Below, piece by piece: positions 32,889 through 41,206 of a stretch of DNA of 42,527 nucleotides (position 1 is its first letter; each line of letters begins with the position of its first letter). Source of the DNA: CAKZYD01 sp039814715 (GTDB lineage Bacteria > Pseudomonadota > Alphaproteobacteria > Sphingomonadales > CAKZYD01); contig JBCCAR010000028.1 in assembly GCA_039814715.1 (NCBI GenBank), positions 1-42,527 on the forward strand, read 5' to 3'. The translations under genes and the position numbers were made by a program. The notes under the pieces are model-generated. The model worked only from the letters and a program-made list of their open reading frames with translations. It made no database searches and had not been told where the DNA came from.

Positions 32889-34550
32889 CTACTCTTCGCG
32901 CACGTCTTCGAGTTGCTGGTCGCCTCCGCCGCACGCTCTTACGTTAGCGCCAGCCGCCGCTTTGCGTTCTTTCGCCCGCTCTAAGCCCTGCTGCTTTAAG
33001 GCCTCGCGCCGTTCAGCGGCTCTGGCAGCCTTATCAGCCGAGGCTTCCCAATCAGACATTTGCGCTTCGGCGATTTCGCGGCTTTCATCAAAATGGAAGT
33101 CGACAGACTTTTTGGTCTGCGGTCCCCAATAGCCTGCTTTGCCAAGGTCATAAAAGGTGCGTTGGAAGCCTGCTTTTAAGAATGCAAACAGACAGCCGAG
33201 CAGATAGCGGCGGCGAAAGCCGGTGCCGCGCCAGGGATAGTGGAACAAGGCCTTCTTACTATAGAAGCGCCGGTAATTGTTCATCACGCCATCCAGGAGC
33301 TCACCGCGCTCCATGGCCGCTGGCTTCATAATGGGCGTTACGAAATTATATTTAGAAAAATCATAGATTTCCACTTGGTCTTTGAGTTCTTGAAAGAGGG
33401 GAGTGAATGGCCACGGGGTGTACATGGACCAGTTGGCCAAATCAGGCTGCCAATCCCAGGCCATCTGGTAGGTTTCCTCTAGTGTTTCAGGTGTTTCGTT
33501 GTCGAGGCCAACAATAAACTGCGCTTCGACGAGGATGTCGGCTTCGCGCAGCAATCGGATCGCCGTTTTGTTTTCGTCGACCTTGGTTTCCTTGTTGAAG
33601 ATATCGAGCTTCATCTGCGCAGCCGCTTCGGTGCCCAAGCTCACATGTACAAGGCCAGCTTTGCGGTAGAATTTGAGCAAGTCCTTATCGCGGTAGATAT
33701 CTGTGACCCGGGTATTGATCCCCCATTTGACCCGGTCAGGAAGATCACGGTCAATCAGCTCTTGGCAGAACTCGATGAATTTCTTTTTGTTGATGGTGGG
33801 CTCTTCATCAGCCAAAATGAAAAAGCCGACCCCGTGATTTTCCACCAAGTCTTCGATCTCATCCACAACATCTTTGGGATCACGCACTCTATAATCGCGC
33901 CAGAATTTCCACTGGCTACAGAAGGAGCATGTGAAAGGGCATCCACGCGCCAAATTCGGGATTGCAACGCGGGTATTGAGGGGAATGTAAATATATTTTG
34001 ACCATTCCAGCACGGACCAGTCAGGCTTGATCTTGCTGAGGTCTTTCACGGTCGCTGCCGCTGGGGTTGCAACAATTTGGTCGCCATCGACAAAGGCCAA
34101 CCCTTTGATGCCGCGCCGCTGGGATGGATAGCGGCCATCGTCGATGGCGCGCATAAGCTCGGTGCAAATTTCTTCGCCTTCCCCGCGCACAATCACGTCA
34201 ACCCAGGGCGCTTCGGAAAAGACCTGCTTGTACATAAACGTCGCGTGCACGCCTCCCATAACGCGCACGGCCTCTGGAACCGTCTCCTGCGCGATTTTTA
34301 GGACTTGCTCAGCACTATAAACTGAAGGTGTGATCGCAGTTACGCCAACGACATCGGGCGCCAGGTCTTTCATTTTGGCCGCTAAGTCTTCGTCAGATAC
34401 ATTGTCCGTCATCGCGTCGATGAAGTGAATGTCGTCAAATCCATCCTGGCGCAGATGTCCGGTGAGATAAGCCACCCAGGCCGGTGGCCATGTGCCTGCT
34501 ATTTCCGCGCCGCCTGAGCGATAATTTGGATGGACAAAAAGTATGCGCAT
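32889..34550 (-). CDS. bchE: anaerobic Mg-protoporphyrin IX monomethyl ester cyclase
   Basis: A 553-residue radical-SAM enzyme that forms the fifth ring of bacteriochlorophyll with oxygen taken from water. The N-terminal B12-binding-like domain (ILFVHPNY, VVGVTAITPSVYSAEQVL, VMGGVHATF, VIVRGEGEE) covers residues 1-140, and the iron-sulfur motif CPFTCSFC is at about 204-211. A C-terminal BchE-specific part follows (NYRRFYSKKALFHYPWRGTGFRRRY). The ATG at 34550 has GAGGGGAG upstream; a longer frame reaches 34610 through the operator region and is unlikely. It heads the operon bchE-bchJ-hemN. Confidence 0.95.
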   Translation of the reverse strand: MRILFVHPNYRSGGAEIAGTWPPAWVAYLTGHLRQDGFDDIHFIDAMTDNVSDEDLAAKMKDLAPDVVGVTAITPSVYSAEQVLKIAQETVPEAVRVMGGVHATFMYKQVFSEAPWVDVIVRGEGEEICTELMRAIDDGRYPSQRRGIKGLAFVDGDQIVATPAAATVKDLSKIKPDWSVLEWSKYIYIPLNTRVAIPNLARGCPFTCSFCSQWKFWRDYRVRDPKDVVDEIEDLVENHGVGFFILADEEPTINKKKFIEFCQELIDRDLPDRVKWGINTRVTDIYRDKDLLKFYRKAGLVHVSLGTEAAAQMKLDIFNKETKVDENKTAIRLLREADILVEAQFIVGLDNETPETLEETYQMAWDWQPDLANWSMYTPWPFTPLFQELKDQVEIYDFSKYNFVTPIMKPAAMERGELLDGVMNNYRRFYSKKALFHYPWRGTGFRRRYLLGCLFAFLKAGFQRTFYDLGKAGYWGPQTKKSVDFHFDESREIAEAQMSDWEASADKAARAAERREALKQQGLERAKERKAAAGANVRACGGGDQQLEDVREE

Positions 34551-34591
34551 GGCTTGCTCCCCTCGCTGTAAGATTTCATTAACAGGGAGGG

Positions 34592-34609
34592 TGTCAATTC
34601 TATTTGACA
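34592..34609. promoter_or_regulatory. PpsR/CrtJ-like site of bchE
   Basis: TGTCAATTCTATTTGACA, a TGT-N12-ACA dyad with 6-bp arms TGTCAA and TTGACA, 42 bp before the bchE start. This is the consensus of the aerobic repressor of photosynthesis genes. Confidence 0.82.
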
Positions 34610-34617
34610 TGCATCAA
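34604..34617. promoter_or_regulatory. FnrL/FNR-like site of bchE
   Basis: TTGACATGCATCAA, differing at one base from the FNR consensus TTGAT-N4-ATCAA. It overlaps the PpsR-like site by 6 bp. Confidence 0.65.
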
Positions 34618-34725
34618 ACGATTGACTCATAGCTTTGCTGCGGGATTTCTAATTGCCGTAAACCTGGTCAGGGTCGCACTTAGTTGATGCATGCCGCAGC
34701 GCCCTTAGCCCTGATGTAGATCAGC

Positions 34726-35010
34726 TTAGGCTCTGGTCGGCGCGTGAAAGTCAGGCGGCCGCTTTGCAATCCAGCGCAGAAACTTGGCCATCTCAGTGGA
34801 TTGTTTGATTTGGTCAAGCTCGCCGCTCATGCGCGCTAAATCGGCATTTGTGAAGACGGTATGGATTTTGCGGTGGCAGATAGGGTGCAGCAAAACCGTC
34901 TCGCGCCCGCCCTTTGATTTTGGCACCAAGTGATGTGCTTCGCGGCGCGTGCCAAGCGGCCTGCCACATAATGCACACACATTCTCTGAAAACTTGGTTG
35001 TCTGTTGCAT
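34726..35010 (-). CDS. small HNH endonuclease-like protein
   Basis: A 94-residue protein with an HNH/zinc-finger fold: CALCGRPL, then EAHHLVPKSKGG with the metal-binding histidines, and LHPICHRKIHTVF. Stand-alone HNH proteins of this size occur beside many chromosomal genes and their targets are rarely known. The segment after residue 55 (FTNADLARMSGELDQIKQST) is a helical tail ending in RWIAKRPPDFHAP. It is divergent from the Wzi-like gene and lies upstream of bchE in the same direction. Confidence 0.85.
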   Translation of the reverse strand: MQQTTKFSENVCALCGRPLGTRREAHHLVPKSKGGRETVLLHPICHRKIHTVFTNADLARMSGELDQIKQSTEMAKFLRWIAKRPPDFHAPTRA

Positions 35011-35075
35011 ATGGCAATACTAACACAGGCCAGATAGGACGCACTATCGTTCGAATGCGCTGAGAGGAGGCCCTT

Positions 35076-36554
35076 TTGCGGTACAGCAAAATCACAGCCA
35101 TGCTGGTTTGTATCTGGATGTCAGCGTACCCTGCCAAGGCTGACCCTTGGACCGCGGTTGATGACCGGGTGCTGCGCTCAGATATTGAGCTTCTTGCTGA
35201 CGCTGGGCTCTTGCGCGGGCCGCTCGCCTCCTGGCCGATTAACTGGAAACAGGTGCGCGGCGCGCTTGAGACAGCGGATATGGGCACGATGCCGCGCCAT
35301 GTGCGGGATGCTTTTTTGAGGGTGCAGCGCGTTATGCCGCCGCGCCGCGGGCAGGGGCGCAGCTGGGGCGCAGAGATTGATGTAGCCGCAACAAACCGGC
35401 CAACATTGGTCCGCAGCTACGGGGCGCAGGCGCGCGGGGACTATGATGCGCAGGCGCGCTTTATCGGCCGCTGGGGCGGCGGTACCACGCTGTCATTGTC
35501 ACTTGGTTTGCAAGATGAGCCCTTTGGTCGCAATGTCACTTTTGATAATGCCTACCTCTCTCAAGAAATTGGGAATTGGATTGGCTATGTGGGTACTGTT
35601 GAACGCTGGTGGAGCCCTGGCTGGAACAACGCTCTGATTTTCTCCACATCCGCGCGCCCGCAGCCGCAAGTTGGGCTTAAACGCAACAGTCCTGACCCTT
35701 TTAAGTCAAAATGGCTCAGCTGGCTTGGTCCATGGAGCATCGATATGTTCCTGGCGCTGCAAGATGATAGCGGTGGGCGTTTTGATGATGACCTCATCGG
35801 CGGACTGCGCGTTGATGTTCAGCCGCTGCCGGGGCTTACCTTTTCGGTGAAACGCGCCATCCAGCTATGCGGGGAAGGGCGGCCATGTGGTTTCAGTACG
35901 TGGGTTGATTCTATCTTTCCGATCAACAATGCGGACAATACCGGCACCCTGGATGAGCCCGGGAATCAGATGGCAGGATTTGATCTGCGCTACGGCGGTA
36001 TGGTGGGCAATGTCGCTTACAGCGTCTATGGAGAGTTTATCGGAGAAGATGAGACGAACTTTTTCATCTCAAAATTCGCGTCGCTATGGGGCCTGCGCTT
36101 GGCGGGCCCTTGGGGGGACGAGGGCGCCCGCTGGGAGGTGATCGGCGAGTTTAGCGATACACAGGCAAACCGGGCGTTCATTAAAGAGAATTTCCGCAAC
36201 GTCATCTATAGCAATTTCATCTACCGCGATGGCTGGGTTTACCGCGGTCGCCCTCTTGGGTCTTCGCTTGATAATGACAGCCAACTCTATTCCCTGACTG
36301 GTAATTACACGGACACCCGCAACCGCAATTACCGCCTCGCCTATCATTATGTGCGCCTTAATACCGACGGCACCGGCCGGCAGAGCGTGAGCGTAAACGC
36401 TGAGAGTTTTAACATCGTGGAGGCTGAGGCCATTTGGCCGACGCAGCTTGGCGATGTGCGCGCGGAAGTACGCCTGCAAGATGATCGGCCAAATTCCCCT
36501 GGCCAAAGCGAGTTCACGGGCGCGTTTGAGCTGAGTTACCAAATCCGCTTCTAG
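35076..36554 (+). CDS. Wzi-family capsule assembly outer-membrane protein
   Basis: A 492-residue predicted outer-membrane beta-barrel. A signal peptide covers about 1-22 (ITAMLVCIWMSAYPAKA), and the N-terminal helical part is VDDRVLRSDIELLADAGLLRGPLASWPINWKQV. Family features follow: WWSPGWNNALIFSTSARPQPQVGLKR, LSWLGPWSIDMFLALQDD and a C terminus ELSYQIRF with an aromatic end. Wzi lectins help hold or assemble surface polysaccharide. The start is a TTG with GAGGAGG 5 bp upstream. No capsule genes are visible next to it. Confidence 0.87.
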   Translation: MRYSKITAMLVCIWMSAYPAKADPWTAVDDRVLRSDIELLADAGLLRGPLASWPINWKQVRGALETADMGTMPRHVRDAFLRVQRVMPPRRGQGRSWGAEIDVAATNRPTLVRSYGAQARGDYDAQARFIGRWGGGTTLSLSLGLQDEPFGRNVTFDNAYLSQEIGNWIGYVGTVERWWSPGWNNALIFSTSARPQPQVGLKRNSPDPFKSKWLSWLGPWSIDMFLALQDDSGGRFDDDLIGGLRVDVQPLPGLTFSVKRAIQLCGEGRPCGFSTWVDSIFPINNADNTGTLDEPGNQMAGFDLRYGGMVGNVAYSVYGEFIGEDETNFFISKFASLWGLRLAGPWGDEGARWEVIGEFSDTQANRAFIKENFRNVIYSNFIYRDGWVYRGRPLGSSLDNDSQLYSLTGNYTDTRNRNYRLAYHYVRLNTDGTGRQSVSVNAESFNIVEAEAIWPTQLGDVRAEVRLQDDRPNSPGQSEFTGAFELSYQIRF

Positions 36555-36581
36555 CAGCCCCAAGGGTACTCTTGTCGAAAA

Positions 36582-36598
36582 CTGGCCCGCCTTTTGCT
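36582..36598 (+). promoter_or_regulatory. sigma-54 promoter of the flgKL operon
   Basis: CTGGCCCGCCTTTTGCT matches the TGGCACG-N4-TTGCT consensus, with GG at 36584-36585 and GC at 36596-36597 separated by the required 10 bases. Transcription would start near 36609, leaving a leader of about 160 bases before flgK. Confidence 0.75.
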
Positions 36599-36668
36599 CA
36601 GTCTTGCAGCAAGGCGCAAAAGCGCTTTGCCATACGATCCCAGGCGATGCGACGTGCAAGAGGACTTT

Positions 36669-36776
36669 ATGTATTATTTACAGATGTTTAGGTCTAAAAT
36701 CGCCTGTCAGCGTGACAGCAATAGGCAGGCAGAAATTGCCGTGCCAACTGGGCAAATTCTGCGGGTGATGCCATGA
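36669..36776 (+). CDS. possible small leader ORF coupled to flgK
   Basis: A 35-residue frame, MYYLQMFRSK to QILRVMP, preceded by AGAGGA. Its stop overlaps the flgK ATG by 4 bp (ATGA), the pattern of translational coupling. I do not recognise the peptide. It could be a small flagellar gene, a leader peptide or chance. Confidence 0.3.
   Translation: MYYLQMFRSKIACQRDSNRQAEIAVPTGQILRVMP
36704..36718 (+). repeat. hairpin in the flgK leader
   Basis: CTGTCA, loop GCG, TGACAG: a perfect 6-bp stem in the expected leader, inside the small ORF. It may act on DNA or RNA level; no consensus was recognised. Confidence 0.45.
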
Positions 36777-38893
36777 GCCTGAACGCTGTCCTCTCTAATG
36801 CCTATAGCGGTGTCAATACCAATCAGGCCGCGCTGCGCATTACATCAAACAACGTGGCAAACGCCAATACGGAGGGCTATGCCCGCCAGGAAGCAGGCAT
36901 CTCTGCCCGGGTCGCAGGTGGCCGCGGAGCAGGGGTCTCCATTGAAGAGATCACCCGTGTTGTGGATGAGTTCTTGGAAGCGGCAGAGGGGGATGCTATT
37001 TCGGCTGCGGAAGAAGCCTCCATCGTTCGCTCCTATCACGACCGCATTCAGTCTCTCATTGGCCGGCCAGATTCAGATACATCGCTCACAGCACGCCTCG
37101 ACGCGACAATGGCATCGTTGTCTACGGTGACCTTGGATGCGTCCGACAGTTTGCGCCGCCAGAGCTTGATTTCTGACCTTGAATCCTTCCTGTCCGAAAT
37201 TAATCGCCTATCGACGGATATCGATGGCTTGCGGGTTGAGGCGTCAAACCAGATGTCCGAACAGGTAGCGATTGCAAACCAAAAGCTTGAACAAATTGCG
37301 CGGCTGAACCCGCAAATCGCCAAATCCCAACTGGGGCAGGGCGAGTCTGGGGCCCTGGTTGACCAGCGCGACCGTGCGATCCGAGAGCTCTCCGAGATTA
37401 TCGATGTGCGCGTCACCAAAACGGGCAATGGCGCTGTCCAGATTTCTACGGCGGATGGCGTTACGCTATTGGATGATCGCCGCCGGTTGTTGACCTATTC
37501 TTCGCCAGGGGCAGCTGATAGCTTTACGGAATTTGATCGCATCACGATCCAGCGCGTCAATCCACTCACTGGAGCGCTTGAGCCTGGGACGCGGGTTATT
37601 GATGATTCCCTTGGCGGCGGTAAACTTCAAGGCCTGGTCAATGTCCGAGACAAGGAGCTGCCAGACATCTCCGCCACTCTTGGGGAACTCGCCCGGGTCT
37701 TTGCAGATCAGATCAATGCGCTTCACAATGAGAATGCCAGTGTGCCCGCTCCCAGTGCTCTGGTGGGCCGAGCAACCGGACTGATTGGCAGCGATTTGGC
37801 CAATATGACGGGCGAGATGGATGTCGCAATTGTGGATGCGGGCGGCACGCTCGTCACTAAAGTGAACCTTAACTTTGACACTGGCCTGGTCAATCCGACC
37901 ATGACGGATGTGATCAACGCCATAAACGCTGGACTGGGCGCCTCTGGTGTCGCATCGCTTGCGGCGGATGGCAGCTTGTCCATATCCGCTAGCGGCATTG
38001 GTGATGGCGTGGTCGTTGCTAGTGATGACGCAAACCCAGCCATGCGCGCAGGGCGCAGCTTCGCCCATTTCTTTGGACTGAATGACCTGGTGGTGGCGCA
38101 GCAGCCTACACATTTCGACACCGGTTTTGATGGGACGGACGCGCATAATTTTACCGTTGGTCAATCGATCGATTTTGAAGTCCGGGGCCCGGATGGACGG
38201 ACCTTGCGCAACGAAAGCGTGAGCGTCGTCGGCACGACGTTTGATGACATACTCAGCGAGCTCAATAATCCAATTGGCCTTGGGGGGTATTATACCTTTT
38301 CTTTAGACCCCAACGGCGCGCTTCAGGCGCAGCCCGTCACAGGATTTGGGGAGATTTCGCTCATCACAAGCAACGATACGACAGCGCGGCTGAGCAGCAA
38401 CCAAAGCTTCTCAGAGCTCTTTGGCCTGCGCAAAGGCACGAAAGCATCGCACGCCGATGGCCTGCGGGTGCGCGATTCTATACAAGTCGACCCTGAGTTT
38501 TTGTCACTTGGAAAGTTTGATCGCAATGCTAATGCGGGAGAGCGCGCGCTCACCGTTGGCGACAGTCGCGGGGCGGCCGAGCTTAGCGACATGCAGTTGT
38601 CTCAGTTTTCATTTGATGCCGCAGGGGGGCTGCAGCCGCTCAATACCACGATCAGCCAATATGCTGCTTATGTGGTTGGAAATGCAGCAATCATGGCTGA
38701 AACCGCATCCGCCCAAGAGACAGATACCCGCGCTTTGCAAACATCGGTGTCGGAACGGCGCCAAGATGTATCGGGTGTGAACATTGATGAAGAACTGGCG
38801 CAAATGGTGGTGTTTCAAAACGCCTACAACGCGTCTGCCAGATTGATCAGCACCGTGCGGCAGATGTTTGATGAACTGCTGTCAGTGGTCTAG
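36773..38893 (+). CDS. flgK: flagellar hook-associated protein 1
   Basis: A 706-residue hook-filament junction protein, exported through the flagellar channel. The N-terminal rod-type domain is ALRITSNNVANANTEGYARQE at about 20-40, followed by the coiled part SIVRSYHDRIQSLIG and LISDLESFLSEINRLSTDIDGLR. The long variable middle is larger than in enterobacterial FlgK (about 550 residues), as is common in alphaproteobacteria. The C-terminal helix is VDEELAQMVVFQNAYNASARLISTVRQMFDELLSVV (here NIDEELAQMVVF). A sigma-54 promoter stands 175 bp upstream and flgL follows 18 bp downstream. Confidence 0.94.
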   Translation: MSLNAVLSNAYSGVNTNQAALRITSNNVANANTEGYARQEAGISARVAGGRGAGVSIEEITRVVDEFLEAAEGDAISAAEEASIVRSYHDRIQSLIGRPDSDTSLTARLDATMASLSTVTLDASDSLRRQSLISDLESFLSEINRLSTDIDGLRVEASNQMSEQVAIANQKLEQIARLNPQIAKSQLGQGESGALVDQRDRAIRELSEIIDVRVTKTGNGAVQISTADGVTLLDDRRRLLTYSSPGAADSFTEFDRITIQRVNPLTGALEPGTRVIDDSLGGGKLQGLVNVRDKELPDISATLGELARVFADQINALHNENASVPAPSALVGRATGLIGSDLANMTGEMDVAIVDAGGTLVTKVNLNFDTGLVNPTMTDVINAINAGLGASGVASLAADGSLSISASGIGDGVVVASDDANPAMRAGRSFAHFFGLNDLVVAQQPTHFDTGFDGTDAHNFTVGQSIDFEVRGPDGRTLRNESVSVVGTTFDDILSELNNPIGLGGYYTFSLDPNGALQAQPVTGFGEISLITSNDTTARLSSNQSFSELFGLRKGTKASHADGLRVRDSIQVDPEFLSLGKFDRNANAGERALTVGDSRGAAELSDMQLSQFSFDAAGGLQPLNTTISQYAAYVVGNAAIMAETASAQETDTRALQTSVSERRQDVSGVNIDEELAQMVVFQNAYNASARLISTVRQMFDELLSVV

Positions 38894-38911
38894 GCGCTTA
38901 AGGAGAAGGAT

Positions 38912-39835
38912 GTGACACGCGTATCGAGCTTTGGTCAGAACCAAGCGCTTTTGCAGGGTATATTGCGTAATCAAACCGAGCTGTTTGACGCGCAAAAGCA
39001 AGTTAATACGGGTAAAAAGAGCGATGAATATCGCGGTATTGCCGATCAAGCGACCACGTTGGTCGCGAGTAAGACACTGTTTTCGCGCACAGATTCATAC
39101 CAAACTATTGCAGAGGATGTTGGCCGGGAAACCGATGTCTATGATCTGCAGCTGGAACAGGTGCTGGAAGGGGCAAGGGGCCTTCGCCAGCAAATGCTCA
39201 CGGCCATTGGTAATAATGATGCAACGGGCTTTAACCTGGTTGTCGCTGAGAGCTTCGGGCTGGTGGTCGATTCGCTAAACACCAAAGTTGGCAATCGCTA
39301 CATCTTTTCCGGCGCAGCTGCATCCGACCGGCCTGTGACCGTTGATACCATTGCCGATTTGCAAGCCTTGCCAGCAGTTACAGATGCGTTCGCAAATGAC
39401 CAGCTTAAAGCGTCGGCAAGGGTGTCGGATTCTGTCACGATTGAATATGGCCAGCTCGCCGATGAAACAGGAAACGATTTGCTTCAAGTCTTTCGCGACC
39501 TTGCCGATTATTCTGATAGTGCCGCAGGGCCTTTGGATGGGGAAATGGATGCAGCGCAGGTCAATTTTTTGACAGCGCAAATCCAAGTCTTAGATCAGGC
39601 CATCCAAGACGTTCAAAAGCAACAGCTTTTAAACGGTCTCAATCAACGCAGCTTGGAGGACATCGCAGGCCAGCATGAGGACCAAAAAGTTTTCCTCGAG
39701 ACATTCATCTCCGACATCGAAGATGCTGATATAACCGAGGCGATCACGCGTTTGAACAACAGCCAGACAGCGCTGGAAGCGTCTTACCGTGTGGTCTCGC
39801 AAACGGTCCGCCTCAGCATTGTTGATTTTATCTAA
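38912..39835 (+). CDS. flgL: flagellar hook-associated protein 3
   Basis: A 307-residue flagellin-like junction protein that sits between FlgK and the filament. The N-terminal helices (LLQGILRNQTELFDAQKQVNTGKKSDEYRGIAD) and the C-terminal helix (ITEAITRLNNSQTALEASYRVVSQTVRLSIVDFI) are conserved; the middle holds NRYIFSGAAASDRPV. The start is GTG at 38912 with GGAGAAGG just before it. It is cotranscribed with flgK. Confidence 0.92.
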   Translation: MTRVSSFGQNQALLQGILRNQTELFDAQKQVNTGKKSDEYRGIADQATTLVASKTLFSRTDSYQTIAEDVGRETDVYDLQLEQVLEGARGLRQQMLTAIGNNDATGFNLVVAESFGLVVDSLNTKVGNRYIFSGAAASDRPVTVDTIADLQALPAVTDAFANDQLKASARVSDSVTIEYGQLADETGNDLLQVFRDLADYSDSAAGPLDGEMDAAQVNFLTAQIQVLDQAIQDVQKQQLLNGLNQRSLEDIAGQHEDQKVFLETFISDIEDADITEAITRLNNSQTALEASYRVVSQTVRLSIVDFI

Positions 39836-39900
39836 GCTCATCTCGGTTTCAATAAGCCGATATTAACCACCTTGCGTGTTTAATCGACACAGCTTTGGGG

Positions 39901-39917
39901 TGTGTTGCTCGAACACA
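39901..39917. repeat. short inverted repeat before the DUF2336 gene
   Basis: TGTGTT, spacer GCTCG, AACACA. A perfect 6-bp dyad 41 bp before the start; perhaps a regulator site. There is no T-run, so it is not a typical terminator for flgL. Confidence 0.35.
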
Positions 39918-39957
39918 GCACATCCATATGCATTGGACGTAGCAGGGAGTTTGAGGC

Positions 39958-41100
39958 TTGGCCCAGAATACCACACAGGGCAAACCGGAGATTGACGTGT
40001 CTGCGTTATTGAACCTGGCGAAAAACAGAACTCAGGCTGCCCGCTCGGAGTTAACGGCGAACATTCAGGATTTCTTTCTCAATGAAGAAGGCCGACTGAG
40101 CGAGCGCGAGCGCGCGCTGATGTCTGATATTTTGGTCAAGCTCGTCCATGAGATCGAGATGGATGTGCGCCAGGAACTGGCCAGCACCATTGCCAAAGCG
40201 GACGCAGATATGCCTGACCTGCTACGGCTCTTGGGCAGTGACGATATCTCTATCGCTGGGCCTATCTTGCAGCAATGCCATGCTTTGCGCGACGTTGATC
40301 TCATTGAGATCGTCAAAATGCGCTCTGATGAGCACCGGATGGTAATCGCCATGCGCGAAGACGTCACCGAGGATGTCGCCGACGCGATTGTAGACACAAG
40401 CAGCGATGATGTGCTGGAAGCTTTGATCCGCAACGAAGATGCGGAGCTGAGCCGGCGCGCCATGCAATATTTGGTTGCTGAAAGCAAGCGCAAGGATCAG
40501 TTTCAAGAACCGCTTTTATCGCGTGATGATTTGCCGGCAGAACTCGCTTACCGCATGTATTGGTGGGTGAGCGCCGCGCTGCGTAAGCGTGTCTTAAACG
40601 ATTTCGATATTTCCGAAGACGTTGTGGATGAAGCAATCCAGACGTCCGCCAAGCGCGCCGCAGGCCAACAAGATGAAGTCAACGGCGCGATCAGCAAGGC
40701 CATGCAGCTTGTTCGGCGGCTCGACGCGGTCGGCCAATTAACGATCGATTTTCTGATCCGCACCCTGCGCCAGCAACGCATCAATGTGTTTGTGGCGGGC
40801 CTTGCGTTGCGCTCTGGCGTTGCGTTTAAAACGGCTTGGCGCATCATTTCAGACCGGGGCTTTGAGAGCTTCATCGTGCTTGCCAAAGCGACTGGCATTG
40901 ATCGCAATGAAGCGACGGTCATCGTGCTCTTATTAGCTGAAGCGCAAAACCCAGCAGCAGCGCGGCGCCCTGAGGTTTTGAATTCTATCATCGATCTTTA
41001 TAACTCGATCAGCACCGAGAAGGCGCGCTCAGTTTTGCAGGTATGGCAGCGTGACTTAGGCTATGCCGCTGCCATTGAAGATGTCGAAAGCACCTCTTAA
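39958..41100 (+). CDS. DUF2336 domain-containing protein
   Basis: A 380-residue, mostly helical cytoplasmic protein without signal peptide or membrane helix. Repeated helical blocks such as LVKLVHEIEMDVRQELASTIAKADADMPDLLRLLGSDDISIAGPIL and DVLEALIRNEDAELSRRAMQYLVAESKRKDQF give a HEAT-like appearance, typical of DUF2336. The start is a TTG with AGGGAG 8 bp upstream. The family is frequent in flagellated alphaproteobacteria and its molecular role is poorly known. Here it stands between flgL and a histidine kinase. Confidence 0.85.
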   Translation: MAQNTTQGKPEIDVSALLNLAKNRTQAARSELTANIQDFFLNEEGRLSERERALMSDILVKLVHEIEMDVRQELASTIAKADADMPDLLRLLGSDDISIAGPILQQCHALRDVDLIEIVKMRSDEHRMVIAMREDVTEDVADAIVDTSSDDVLEALIRNEDAELSRRAMQYLVAESKRKDQFQEPLLSRDDLPAELAYRMYWWVSAALRKRVLNDFDISEDVVDEAIQTSAKRAAGQQDEVNGAISKAMQLVRRLDAVGQLTIDFLIRTLRQQRINVFVAGLALRSGVAFKTAWRIISDRGFESFIVLAKATGIDRNEATVIVLLLAEAQNPAAARRPEVLNSIIDLYNSISTEKARSVLQVWQRDLGYAAAIEDVESTS

Positions 41101-41206
41101 GCCCCATTATGCATTAAAATGGCTCATCAGAGCCTTGACATCGCTTTGAATTCTTGAATCAGTGCGCGGGAAGCTGCATGATGCTGAAACAGGGGTTAAA
41201 GGCGCG

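Noticed and set aside
37466..38164. Leftward 232-codon frame inside flgK
   Set aside because: A shadow of flgK; its composition is not that of a real protein.
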